From Streptococcus ruminantium (GTDB lineage Bacteria; Bacillota; Bacilli; Lactobacillales; Streptococcaceae), in assembly GCF_003609975.1 (NCBI RefSeq), contig NZ_AP018400.1:1562501-1626500 (forward strand): 64,000 bases of DNA, read 5' to 3'. Under the pieces are notes generated by a model. That model was not told the DNA's origin. It was given only the letters and a program-made list of their open reading frames with translations, and ran no database searches. The position numbers were made by a program, and so were the translations under genes. Each line of letters opens with the position of its first letter. The stretch's first letter is position 1. Shown piece after piece: positions 56,545 to 63,242 of the stretch.

Positions 56545-56652
56545 CCTCAATCCTTCTGCAACAATCCGCCAGATATAACAGATAAGAAAAAGGGCAGCTA
56601 CCTTCTTATTTTTTCAATGTATCACATATATTAGACATAAAAAGGAGGACAC

Positions 56653-56862
56653 ATGAACCGTGTCAAAGATTATCGCCTACTGCTAGGTATTTCTCAGCTG
56701 GATCTGGCCAAGGCCATCGGCGTATCCAGGCAGACCATCAATATGATTGAAAACAACAAGTACAACCCCTCGCTAGACCTCTGTATCAACCTAGCCAAAG
56801 CTTTACAGACCGATCTCAATAGTCTCTTTTGGAATGATATAGAAAGGAAAAAATTACCATGA
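56653..56862 (+). CDS. XRE-family HTH repressor
   Basis: 69 residues, a single Cro/CI-type helix-turn-helix: MNRVKDYRLLLGISQLDLAKAIGVSRQTINMIENNKYNPSLDLCINLAKAL (quoted by its key parts: SQLDLAKAIGVSRQTINMIE is the HTH). There is no ligand domain. AAAAAGGAGG precedes the ATG. It overlaps the next gene by 4 bp. It most likely binds the two matching operators upstream and represses its own operon. Small proteins of this type often accompany DUF3278-like or other membrane proteins in Firmicutes. Confidence 0.88.
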   Translation: MNRVKDYRLLLGISQLDLAKAIGVSRQTINMIENNKYNPSLDLCINLAKALQTDLNSLFWNDIERKKLP

Positions 56863-57059
56863 AAAAGAACACACGTAAAGCTCTCATCTCTACCCTTATT
56901 TTTATCCCGCTCTTTGTCCTCTTTCAGCTTTGGGGCAATAGCGGAGCAGAAATCTTGCACACCATCAGCCAAGCAAAATTTTGGCTACAATTGCTGATTG
57001 CTGGGACCATCTACTTCTTAGGCTTTGTTTACATCTTACCATTGTTCGATCAAAAATAA
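56859..57059 (+). CDS. small membrane protein of the XRE module
   Basis: 66 residues with two hydrophobic segments: ALISTLIFIPLFVLFQLW and FWLQLLIAGTIYFLGFVYIL. It begins in an ATGA overlap with the XRE gene (GAAAGGA upstream) and ends 10 bp before the DUF3278 gene, so it belongs to the same message. No family is recognised; a partner of the DUF3278 protein is plausible. Confidence 0.75.
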   Translation: MKKNTRKALISTLIFIPLFVLFQLWGNSGAEILHTISQAKFWLQLLIAGTIYFLGFVYILPLFDQK

Positions 57060-57069
57060 GGAGCTGCTT

Positions 57070-58152
57070 ATGAAAAAAGAAACCTTTCAAGATAAATTAA
57101 TCAAACGATTTTACGGTATCGCAGGGCCCTTGGATGAATTTCGCCAAAAAGAAGCCTTCCGACTAGGCAATACCTGCTTTATCCTGCTCTTTTGGGGCAC
57201 CATGGCTCTTACCCTACTGGCACTCGCTCTATCCAAACGCTACCCAGAAGTCGTTGCCTATGGCTACCCCGTTACTCTGCTCCTAGCCTACCTATCTGCT
57301 AGTACCTACATAATGTTTAAACTCCGGCACAGTCAACTGGACAGTTTAGATGTAGAGGAACTGACTACCAAGGAACAGAAACAACTCAAGGGAGCAAGTT
57401 TCAAATTCGCCCTCTATTTCACTACCGTTATGTACATTTGGACTGTTGTTTTTGGTGCCTGGATGGAGGGACTCAATCCTCTCGACCATCTATTTGACCT
57501 CCGAAAATTCCTAGCAGCCTGTCTAGGAGGTATTTTCACGGGCATTGCTATCGAAATCACGCTTCGCAAGCGCATGAAAAAAGCAGAACAACTGACTATC
57601 AGCTCTGCTATTGCCAAAGAAGAACCCAAGTGGATCCAGAATATGATTAAACGTTTTTATGGTATCCGCGGTCCTTTAGACGAATACCGACGGGCCGAGG
57701 CTGATGCTATCGGCGGGCAGGGCTTTATCTACTACTTCTACTTCCTAGCTCTTGGAAATGCCATCGCCTACTTCCTAGCCTACCGCTATCCTGTGGAGGT
57801 GGCGGCCTACTATCCAATAATCATTGCCTTCTTCAGTATTATCCTAATTGGTATCGTTAATATGCGCACCCTCCATGCTGACCTGCCTCAATATGACGTG
57901 GACGAACTGAGCCCTGAGGAAAGACAAGGACAGACCCTCAATCCACTCTTTTGGGGACTGGGAGTTGCCCTGCTATCTAGCCTCTTTGCGGGGCTGGCAG
58001 ACCTCTTTAGCCTCCAGCTTCCCCTACTGGCTTCCATCTTCCACGTAAAATCCCTCCTCTTCGGTGGCATGATGGGCCTCTTTGCCAGTCTAGCCCTGTC
58101 TGCCCTTGCCTATCTGCAAAAACTGGAAGCAGATAGTACTAAGAAAAGATAA
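57070..58152 (+). CDS. DUF3278-type membrane protein with two tandem copies of the domain
   Basis: 360 residues from an ATG at 57070 after AAGGAG. Two homologous halves are obvious: LIKRFYGIAGPLDEFRQKEA (about residues 8-27) and MIKRFYGIRGPLDEYRRAEA (about 195-214), each followed by two membrane segments, a DxEEL/DVDEL stretch (LDVEELTTKEQK and YDVDELSPEERQ) and two more segments. About eight membrane segments in all. The function is unknown; the link to an XRE repressor is a common context. Codons are richer in G and C than in nearby genes, which may indicate transfer. Confidence 0.8.
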   Translation: MKKETFQDKLIKRFYGIAGPLDEFRQKEAFRLGNTCFILLFWGTMALTLLALALSKRYPEVVAYGYPVTLLLAYLSASTYIMFKLRHSQLDSLDVEELTTKEQKQLKGASFKFALYFTTVMYIWTVVFGAWMEGLNPLDHLFDLRKFLAACLGGIFTGIAIEITLRKRMKKAEQLTISSAIAKEEPKWIQNMIKRFYGIRGPLDEYRRAEADAIGGQGFIYYFYFLALGNAIAYFLAYRYPVEVAAYYPIIIAFFSIILIGIVNMRTLHADLPQYDVDELSPEERQGQTLNPLFWGLGVALLSSLFAGLADLFSLQLPLLASIFHVKSLLFGGMMGLFASLALSALAYLQKLEADSTKKR

Positions 58153-58164
58153 GGGTACGAATGT

Positions 58165-58500
58165 ATGAATAAACCACTTACACCTAAGCAAATCAGCCTA
58201 TTTTTTGTAGCATTCTATAGCCTAGCCTGTGCCTTTGCTCTCTATTCCTATCTTGTAAAAGAACCATTTACAAGCATCTTCTTACTCAACTTTCCAATCA
58301 TTCTCTGTAGTAGACAATGCACAAACAAAGAGGAAAGACACTATTTTTTCATTCAGAACAGCTTTGCTGTTGTTGCTCTGGTCATTACCTACGGTATTGG
58401 TATTTGGTTGGGTTCTGTAAAGCCACTCCTTCTCATCTTCCCAGCTCTTTTTGCTATTTATCTCCTCTATCGCTTTTATTTTCAAAAAGATCAACGATAG
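58165..58500 (+). CDS. small membrane protein, last gene of the XRE module
   Basis: 111 residues with three to four hydrophobic segments: ISLFFVAFYSLACAFALYSYL, IFLLNFPIILC, SFAVVALVITYGIGIWLG and LLLIFPALFAIYLLYRFYF. It starts 13 bp after the DUF3278 gene in the same direction. No family is recognised. Its A/T-rich codons differ from the gene before it. Confidence 0.65.
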   Translation: MNKPLTPKQISLFFVAFYSLACAFALYSYLVKEPFTSIFLLNFPIILCSRQCTNKEERHYFFIQNSFAVVALVITYGIGIWLGSVKPLLLIFPALFAIYLLYRFYFQKDQR

Positions 58501-58566
58501 GAAGTAAAGATGGAAAGTTGTCCGCTAGCATTTATCACGCAGAACTCTATCTTCTACATGTTTGGC

Positions 58567-59004
58567 TTACCGTTCTGACAGGTACTCTTGTATTTCACTA
58601 ACTGTTAATTTTCTCACCTGAGTATTGACATATTCTCTATATTCTTTAACAGAAAAGACAGGCTTCATATCCTCACAGGTCTTCCCTTTGTTCTTTTTTA
58701 AGTACCGTTGCAAATCTTCAATGTCTGCAAAAATTTTATAAGAAATTCTACCTTTTTCATTTTTCAATTCGTAAATACCACAAGACTTTTTCATACTATA
58801 ATCAGCGGTACGTAGATAAAATGTTGCGATTTCTAATGATTTGAATGGAAAATTCCATCGCTGTAATCCTCGACTCGGATCACGCTCAATGCAAATACAG
58901 CGACCACAAGAACCACAAATATATTGTGTATGATTTTCCAAACAATCCAAGGGGTTAAAAAGTGGGGTTACCCTATTTTTGTCAATATAACATTCCGTAC
59001 ACAT
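58567..59004 (-). CDS. cysteine-rich protein of unknown function
   Basis: 145 residues from the ATG at 59004 (MCTECYIDKNR); a GTG 12 bases upstream lies only 1 base from GGAGA and is less likely. CTEC near the start and CGSCGRCIC at about residue 32 could bind zinc as a ribbon. The rest has GIYELKNEKGRISYKIFADIEDLQRYLKKNKGK (key part: GRISYKIFADIEDL), a compact alpha/beta region. It has no membrane segment. It stands divergent from the electron-transfer locus with a 16-bp palindrome between them. I do not recognise a family. Confidence 0.65.
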   Translation of the reverse strand: MCTECYIDKNRVTPLFNPLDCLENHTQYICGSCGRCICIERDPSRGLQRWNFPFKSLEIATFYLRTADYSMKKSCGIYELKNEKGRISYKIFADIEDLQRYLKKNKGKTCEDMKPVFSVKEYREYVNTQVRKLTVSEIQEYLSER

Positions 59005-59043
59005 TCCTAATCCCACTCTCCTTTCACACCATAGTCTTCTATC

Positions 59044-59059
59044 AAAATGGTACCATTTT
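59044..59059. promoter_or_regulatory. perfect palindrome between divergent genes
   Basis: AAAATGGTACCATTTT reads the same on both strands. It sits between the cysteine-rich gene and the NusG-domain-II gene and is a candidate operator. Confidence 0.45.
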
Positions 59060-59097
59060 CCATAAGCTTTTTCAAAAATAAATATACAAGTCCAGCA

Positions 59098-59126
59098 TTT
59101 ACAAAGACCGACTTTTTCTATAAAAT
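59098..59126 (+). promoter_or_regulatory. promoter of the EetA-like gene
   Basis: TTTACA (59098-59103) and TAAAAT (59121-59126), 17-bp spacer. The ATG follows 9 bases later, leaving almost no leader. Confidence 0.6.
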
Positions 59127-59135
59127 AGAGAGTAT

Positions 59136-59564
59136 ATGATATTCAAAACCATTTTCAAGCAACTCAAGCCCTTCGATTACATTTTAATTGGACTGACAGT
59201 CCTTTTATCGTTTATCCCTGCTATTTTTACCTATACCCATCTGACAGTGACCAGTAATGAAACAAGAATCATTGCCTATGTCCGCGTGAACGGACAAGTG
59301 GTTGATCAGTTTGAACTATCCCAAACAACTCCTCATCAAGAAAAGACCTATTATCCAAATGAAGGTCAGTACAATATTGTCGAAATAGATGGCGAGCGCA
59401 TTCGGGTTAAGGAGGACAATAGTCCTGACCAAATCGCTGTTATGACCAGCTGGATCAGCAAGCCCGGGCAACTGTCTGTCTGCTTGCCCCACAATCTTCT
59501 TATCGAGGTTAAAGCTATTGGTGGAAAAAACAGCAATGAGGAAGAATTGATTTTACCACTATAA
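59136..59564 (+). CDS. eetA: NusG domain II-containing membrane protein, EetA-like
   Basis: 142 residues: one membrane segment (DYILIGLTVLLSFIPAIFTY) then an outside beta-rich NusG-domain-II/DUF1312 region (IIAYVRVNGQVVDQFELS, NIVEIDGERIRVKEDNSPD, KPGQLSVCLPHNLLIEV). The type accompanies ApbE, FMN-binding and prenyltransferase genes in flavin-based electron transfer loci, where EetA is thought to help move electrons to flavoproteins outside the cell. It converges on the prenyltransferase gene and shares a terminator with it. The symbol is by analogy, not by alignment. Confidence 0.7.
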   Translation: MIFKTIFKQLKPFDYILIGLTVLLSFIPAIFTYTHLTVTSNETRIIAYVRVNGQVVDQFELSQTTPHQEKTYYPNEGQYNIVEIDGERIRVKEDNSPDQIAVMTSWISKPGQLSVCLPHNLLIEVKAIGGKNSNEEELILPL

Positions 59565-59568
59565 ATAT

Positions 59569-59606
59569 AAAAATAAGGCACAGTTGTCTAACTGTGTCCT
59601 ATTTTT
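59569..59606. terminator. bidirectional terminator between eetA-like and prenyltransferase genes
   Basis: AAAAATAAGGCACAGTT and AACTGTGTCCTATTTTT pair around GTCT; convergent genes share it. Confidence 0.85.
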
Positions 59607-60567
59607 ATAGAATAATTGCTAAAACCAGCACGAGCAGATAAATTCCCGCAAAAAGAACAAAGCTTTTTACTGACTCGACGAAGGTTTCTCGTTTGATTTG
59701 CTTTTTCAAGTAAGTTGTGAGACTCTTATAGGCTGGTAAAACACCGAGTAAACCAAATAAAGCCCAGATTGGCAAGAAACCCGTCACACAGTATAAGAAC
59801 AACAGAACCCAAGGTAGACTAGCCAAGAAAAAGTATAATTTCAAAGCATTTTTCTTCCCAATATAGTAAACCAAGGTATAGCGGTGATTGCGAACATCCT
59901 CTTCTAAATCACAGGTATTATTAGCCAGCATGATATTAGCAATGAGGGTGACTAAAGGCAAGGACATGAAGAAAATTTCTAAGAGTCTGGTCCAAGAAAA
60001 GTGCAAACTCATCCATTTCCCGCTCAGATAACTAGACAAGAGCAAATCAGGTTGCTGAATAAAGACTGATAGGAAGAAGATACCAAACCCCATTGTCACA
60101 CCTGAGAAAACTTCTCCTAGAGGCATTCTGGATAGAGGAATCGGACCAAAGGTATAAAAGATACCAATGAGAAAACAGACAGTTCCAAGGGGCAGGAGTA
60201 ACCAGCTCGTCCGCCAAACGAGGATAAGTGAGACAATAATAGAAAAGACCAACAAGCCCAGTACAATCCCAATCATCTGTCGAAATTCAAGCGAAAACTT
60301 TCCGATAACATTGCTTTCTTGACGATAAGCTTCGTCCTTAGCTTTATGATAATCCATACTATTATTGATGGCGGTAGTACACATATCAAAGCTAAGAACA
60401 GCCAACACAAACAAAAAGGTATTGAGCCAGTTAAAGGTCTGATAACGATAGACCGCCCACAGAATTCCCAATGTCATAGGAAAAACACTGGCCACTTTTG
60501 TTTTGATTTCAACGAATTCTAAAAATACAGGCAAACTAAGACCACTAATTGATTTATTCATTGGCAA
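59605..60567 (-). CDS. dmkA: UbiA-family 1,4-dihydroxy-2-naphthoate prenyltransferase, DmkA-like
   Basis: 320 residues with about nine membrane segments. The first Asp motif is in CTTAINNSMDYHKAKDEAYRQ (NxxxDxxxD) and the second in NTCDLEEDVRNHRYTLVYYIGK (DxxED...). It joins a polyprenyl chain to dihydroxynaphthoate to form demethylmenaquinone. The TTG start at 60567 has AAGGAG 7 bases upstream; the ATG at 60561 is 13 away. It overlaps apbE by 14 bp. No men genes for making the naphthoate are in this window. In FLEET loci this DmkA role is separate from respiratory menaquinone synthesis. Confidence 0.85.
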   Translation of the reverse strand: MPMNKSISGLSLPVFLEFVEIKTKVASVFPMTLGILWAVYRYQTFNWLNTFLFVLAVLSFDMCTTAINNSMDYHKAKDEAYRQESNVIGKFSLEFRQMIGIVLGLLVFSIIVSLILVWRTSWLLLPLGTVCFLIGIFYTFGPIPLSRMPLGEVFSGVTMGFGIFFLSVFIQQPDLLLSSYLSGKWMSLHFSWTRLLEIFFMSLPLVTLIANIMLANNTCDLEEDVRNHRYTLVYYIGKKNALKLYFFLASLPWVLLFLYCVTGFLPIWALFGLLGVLPAYKSLTTYLKKQIKRETFVESVKSFVLFAGIYLLVLVLAIIL

Positions 60568-61603
60568 GACGATACTCCTTGTTGCTTAATGTAAAACGTT
60601 CTTTCAATCCATCACTTAGATGGACCCCCTGTTTTTTATCAATGAAGACCGCTTCAACTCCATCCATTTGGTTGATAAAATGAAGACCTTTTTCTACACC
60701 GAGCAAAAATAGTGTTGTGGATAAAGCATCTCCCTGGATCGAAGTTTTTGAAAAAACAGTGACTCCTGAAATATCATTTTCTACAGGATAGCCTGTCTTT
60801 GGATCAAGAATATGGTGGTATTTAACCCCGTCAACTTCTACATAGCGCTCATAAATACCAGAGGTAACAACGGAATGACGGGTTCCTGGCACAGAGCCAA
60901 CCGTGGTACCACGGACCTGATCTGGATCTTGAACTCCGACATTCCAACCATTTTGAGTCGTTGGCGAATCTCCCATAACAACCACATTGCCACCAAGATT
61001 GATAACCGCAGTCGTAATCCCTTTACTTGCAAATAATTCTCGAACCTTGTCTGCAATGTAGCCTTTGGAAATTGCTCCCAACTCTAAAATCATGCCTTTC
61101 TTGATAAAAACCGTCTTCTTTTCCTTATCAAGGGTAATATTCTGATAGTTGATAGAAGGAAGAGCAGCTTTTATCTCCTCATCACTTGGCTTACGCGCTG
61201 CTTTGTCTCCAATCTTCCAAAGATTACTGATAGCACCGATAGAAATATCGAACAAGCCCTGACTTTCTTTACTCATTTGGATAGCTTTTTCGATAACTTC
61301 AAAAGTACGTTCATCTACTTCTACAGCTTCTTTTCCCGCTGCTTGGTTGATACGATAAACATCTGCCCCCTCTAAATTTGTTGATAGCAGACTCTCCATC
61401 TCTTTGATGTAAGCAATGGCCTTTTCCATCGTCTCGTCTTGATTCTCATGATAGATGCTCAATTGCACAACCGTATGAAGAAGACTCTCACTGCGTGTCA
61501 AGGGATTTTTTACAAGAGGTAACCCTTCTGTTTGTTTCCTTCCACAAGCAATTAGTAAAACGATCAATGTCCCAATAAACAAAAGACTCACTATTTTTTT
61601 CAA
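60554..61603 (-). CDS. fmnB: ApbE-type FMN transferase lipoprotein, FmnB-like
   Basis: 349 residues from a TTG at 61603 preceded by AAGGTGG; the frame stays open to 61642 but that start has no site and runs through a terminator. The signal peptide ends in a lipobox (LIACG). The ApbE fold shows LFDISIGAISNLW, LELGAISKGYIADKV, VINLGGNVVVMGD and the HHILDPKTGYPVEND metal site. It attaches FMN covalently to Thr of exported proteins using FAD, here most likely the FMN-binding lipoprotein encoded just upstream. Confidence 0.9.
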   Translation of the reverse strand: MKKIVSLLFIGTLIVLLIACGRKQTEGLPLVKNPLTRSESLLHTVVQLSIYHENQDETMEKAIAYIKEMESLLSTNLEGADVYRINQAAGKEAVEVDERTFEVIEKAIQMSKESQGLFDISIGAISNLWKIGDKAARKPSDEEIKAALPSINYQNITLDKEKKTVFIKKGMILELGAISKGYIADKVRELFASKGITTAVINLGGNVVVMGDSPTTQNGWNVGVQDPDQVRGTTVGSVPGTRHSVVTSGIYERYVEVDGVKYHHILDPKTGYPVENDISGVTVFSKTSIQGDALSTTLFLLGVEKGLHFINQMDGVEAVFIDKKQGVHLSDGLKERFTLSNKEYRLANE

Positions 61604-61618
61604 TGATTCCACCTTCAA

Positions 61619-61660
61619 AAAATAAGAAGACACAGTTGCCAAACAAGTGCTCCTGTGTCT
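61619..61660 (-). terminator. terminator between pplA-like and apbE genes
   Basis: On the minus strand AAGACACAG pairs with CTGTGTCTT, followed by CTTATTTTTT. Partial read-through would make far more of the lipoprotein than of the enzymes downstream. Confidence 0.75.
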
Positions 61661-61674
61661 TTTCTGTATTGACC

Positions 61675-62157
61675 TTATTTGTCAAGTTTTACAGTTTCTG
61701 TTTTTCCTTCTGCAGCAGCTTTAAGAAGGGCTTCTGTACTCTTCTTAAAATCTTCAGAAGTATGAGTTGCACCTGACACAACTTCAACAGCTGATAGTTC
61801 TTGTTTTGCTACTAAGGCAGCATTCAATTTCTCAATTGCTTCACCAGCCGAAACACCAGCCTTGTCCTTCATGTTTTTATTGTATTCTTCATTAGTTGAT
61901 TTAAGGCTGCCATCTTCAGCTTGGTAATCAAATTTTGATTCACTGATTTTTCCGTCTTTCACAGTCAATGTGTGAACAATCTTGTAGCCGTGCTTATCCT
62001 TACCTGATTCAGATTTGTAAGTTCCATCTTTCAATACTGCTGTTTTAGCAGCTGAAGATGTTGTTGAAGCAGCTTCCTTCTTAGAACCACAAGCAACAAG
62101 TGTCAAAGCAGCACCAAGAACTACCAAACTTTTCAACACGATTTTAGTTGTTTTCAT
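61675..62157 (-). CDS. pplA: FMN-binding surface lipoprotein, PplA-like (single domain)
   Basis: 160 residues. A lipoprotein signal (LVVLGAALTLVACGS) and a Ser/Thr/Ala linker are followed by one FMN_bind domain: DGTYKSESGKDKHGYKIVHTLTV and VVSGATHTSEDFKKS, whose SGATHT motif is the ApbE flavinylation site. Listeria PplA has two such domains; this has one. It would carry covalent FMN on the outer membrane face and pass electrons to extracellular acceptors. AAAAGGAG lies before the ATG; its own promoter and a terminator after it suggest high, separate expression. Confidence 0.88.
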   Translation of the reverse strand: MKTTKIVLKSLVVLGAALTLVACGSKKEAASTTSSAAKTAVLKDGTYKSESGKDKHGYKIVHTLTVKDGKISESKFDYQAEDGSLKSTNEEYNKNMKDKAGVSAGEAIEKLNAALVAKQELSAVEVVSGATHTSEDFKKSTEALLKAAAEGKTETVKLDK

Positions 62158-62190
62158 GACAACACTCCTTTTATAACATAAATAATTTTC

Positions 62191-62219
62191 TATATATAAT
62201 AATATACCGAATATATCAA
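62191..62219 (-). promoter_or_regulatory. promoter of the pplA-like gene
   Basis: TTGATA (62214-62219) and TATATA (62191-62196) on the minus strand, 17-bp spacer. Confidence 0.5.
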
Positions 62220-62234
62220 AATGTCTAGTATTTT

Positions 62235-63224
62235 TTAAAAATAATGACTAAAAATAGTTTCTAATAACTCTCGCAGCGAATCCTGAGATATCTTGGGCAT
62301 TCTATCGAGAAAATTTGTCATTTTTTTCAAATAAGCCACCATTAACTGCTCTGTTCTTGCTATAGCTTGTGTAGCAAAAATCTTCTCAGCCAGCACTTCC
62401 AAACCCTCGACAGTTGGCTGGTGAATATAGGCTGTTAAATTCTGGCGAATCGCTTTATCTTCTCGTAGAGCAAACAAAAGTGGGGCAGTATAGATACCAT
62501 TTTGAATATCCTGTAATCTCGGCTTGCCAGATTGACTTTCAACTAATTGGTAATCAATCAAATCATCTCGTAATTGAAAAGCCATGCCAAGCGCTTGTCC
62601 AGAGCGAAAGGCTAGATTACTGTTCTTCTTGGATTGTCCAGGAATAAAACTTCCTAATTGACAAGCTAACCCGAATAGAAAGGCTGTTTTCCCTTGAATT
62701 TGCTTCAGATAAGCTTTCATGGTCATATCTGCATCAAACTGATTAAGCAACTGTAAGAGTTCACCACGCAGGATAATTTCCATTAGCTTATCATTACCCA
62801 CATTGAAATCCTCCTGCGAAAGCTCTTGTAAACGCAGACCTTTTTCCAACAAGCGTCCCGAATAGGCTAGGAGATAATCTCCAGTATAGATGGCAATACG
62901 ATTGGAAAATTGCTGATGGACTGTTTCTACACCTCGTCTCCTCCCTGCCCCATCAATGACATCATCATGGATAAGAGTCGCTAAATGTAGGACCTCCAAA
63001 TGGGCAGCAAAGTACAATTTAGACCGACTAATCTGTCCCTCTATCATCTGGGCAAAGAGCAGACAAAGGCCAGCACGCAGGTATTTGCCCGGTGCCTCTA
63101 CATACTCAACAATCTTTCTCTTAACTGCTGGATGCAAAACCATCATCTCTGATAATATGATGGCTTTAACCTCTTCCAACCCCCTTTTAGTGTCGGGATA
63201 GGGGCTCCAAATTTGATGTACCAC
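62235..63224 (-). CDS. dmkB: polyprenyl diphosphate synthase, DmkB-like
   Basis: 329 residues of the trans-isoprenyl synthase fold. The first Asp-rich motif is LIHDDVIDGAGRRRG, the second FQLRDDLIDY; GKYLRAGLCLLFAQM is the substrate-binding Lys/Arg region. It elongates isoprenyl diphosphate to the chain used by the prenyltransferase downstream. The GTG start has a weak GGAAAA site 11 bases away. It follows the Ndh2-like gene by 18 bp and probably shares its promoter. Confidence 0.87.
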   Translation of the reverse strand: MVHQIWSPYPDTKRGLEEVKAIILSEMMVLHPAVKRKIVEYVEAPGKYLRAGLCLLFAQMIEGQISRSKLYFAAHLEVLHLATLIHDDVIDGAGRRRGVETVHQQFSNRIAIYTGDYLLAYSGRLLEKGLRLQELSQEDFNVGNDKLMEIILRGELLQLLNQFDADMTMKAYLKQIQGKTAFLFGLACQLGSFIPGQSKKNSNLAFRSGQALGMAFQLRDDLIDYQLVESQSGKPRLQDIQNGIYTAPLLFALREDKAIRQNLTAYIHQPTVEGLEVLAEKIFATQAIARTEQLMVAYLKKMTNFLDRMPKISQDSLRELLETIFSHYF

Positions 63225-63242
63225 TAGCTTTTTAATTTTCCT

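Noticed and set aside
56389..56634. 81-residue plus-strand frame ahead of the XRE gene
   Set aside because: It runs through the rsmH promoter and both operators and the XRE promoter, so it cannot be a sensible gene.
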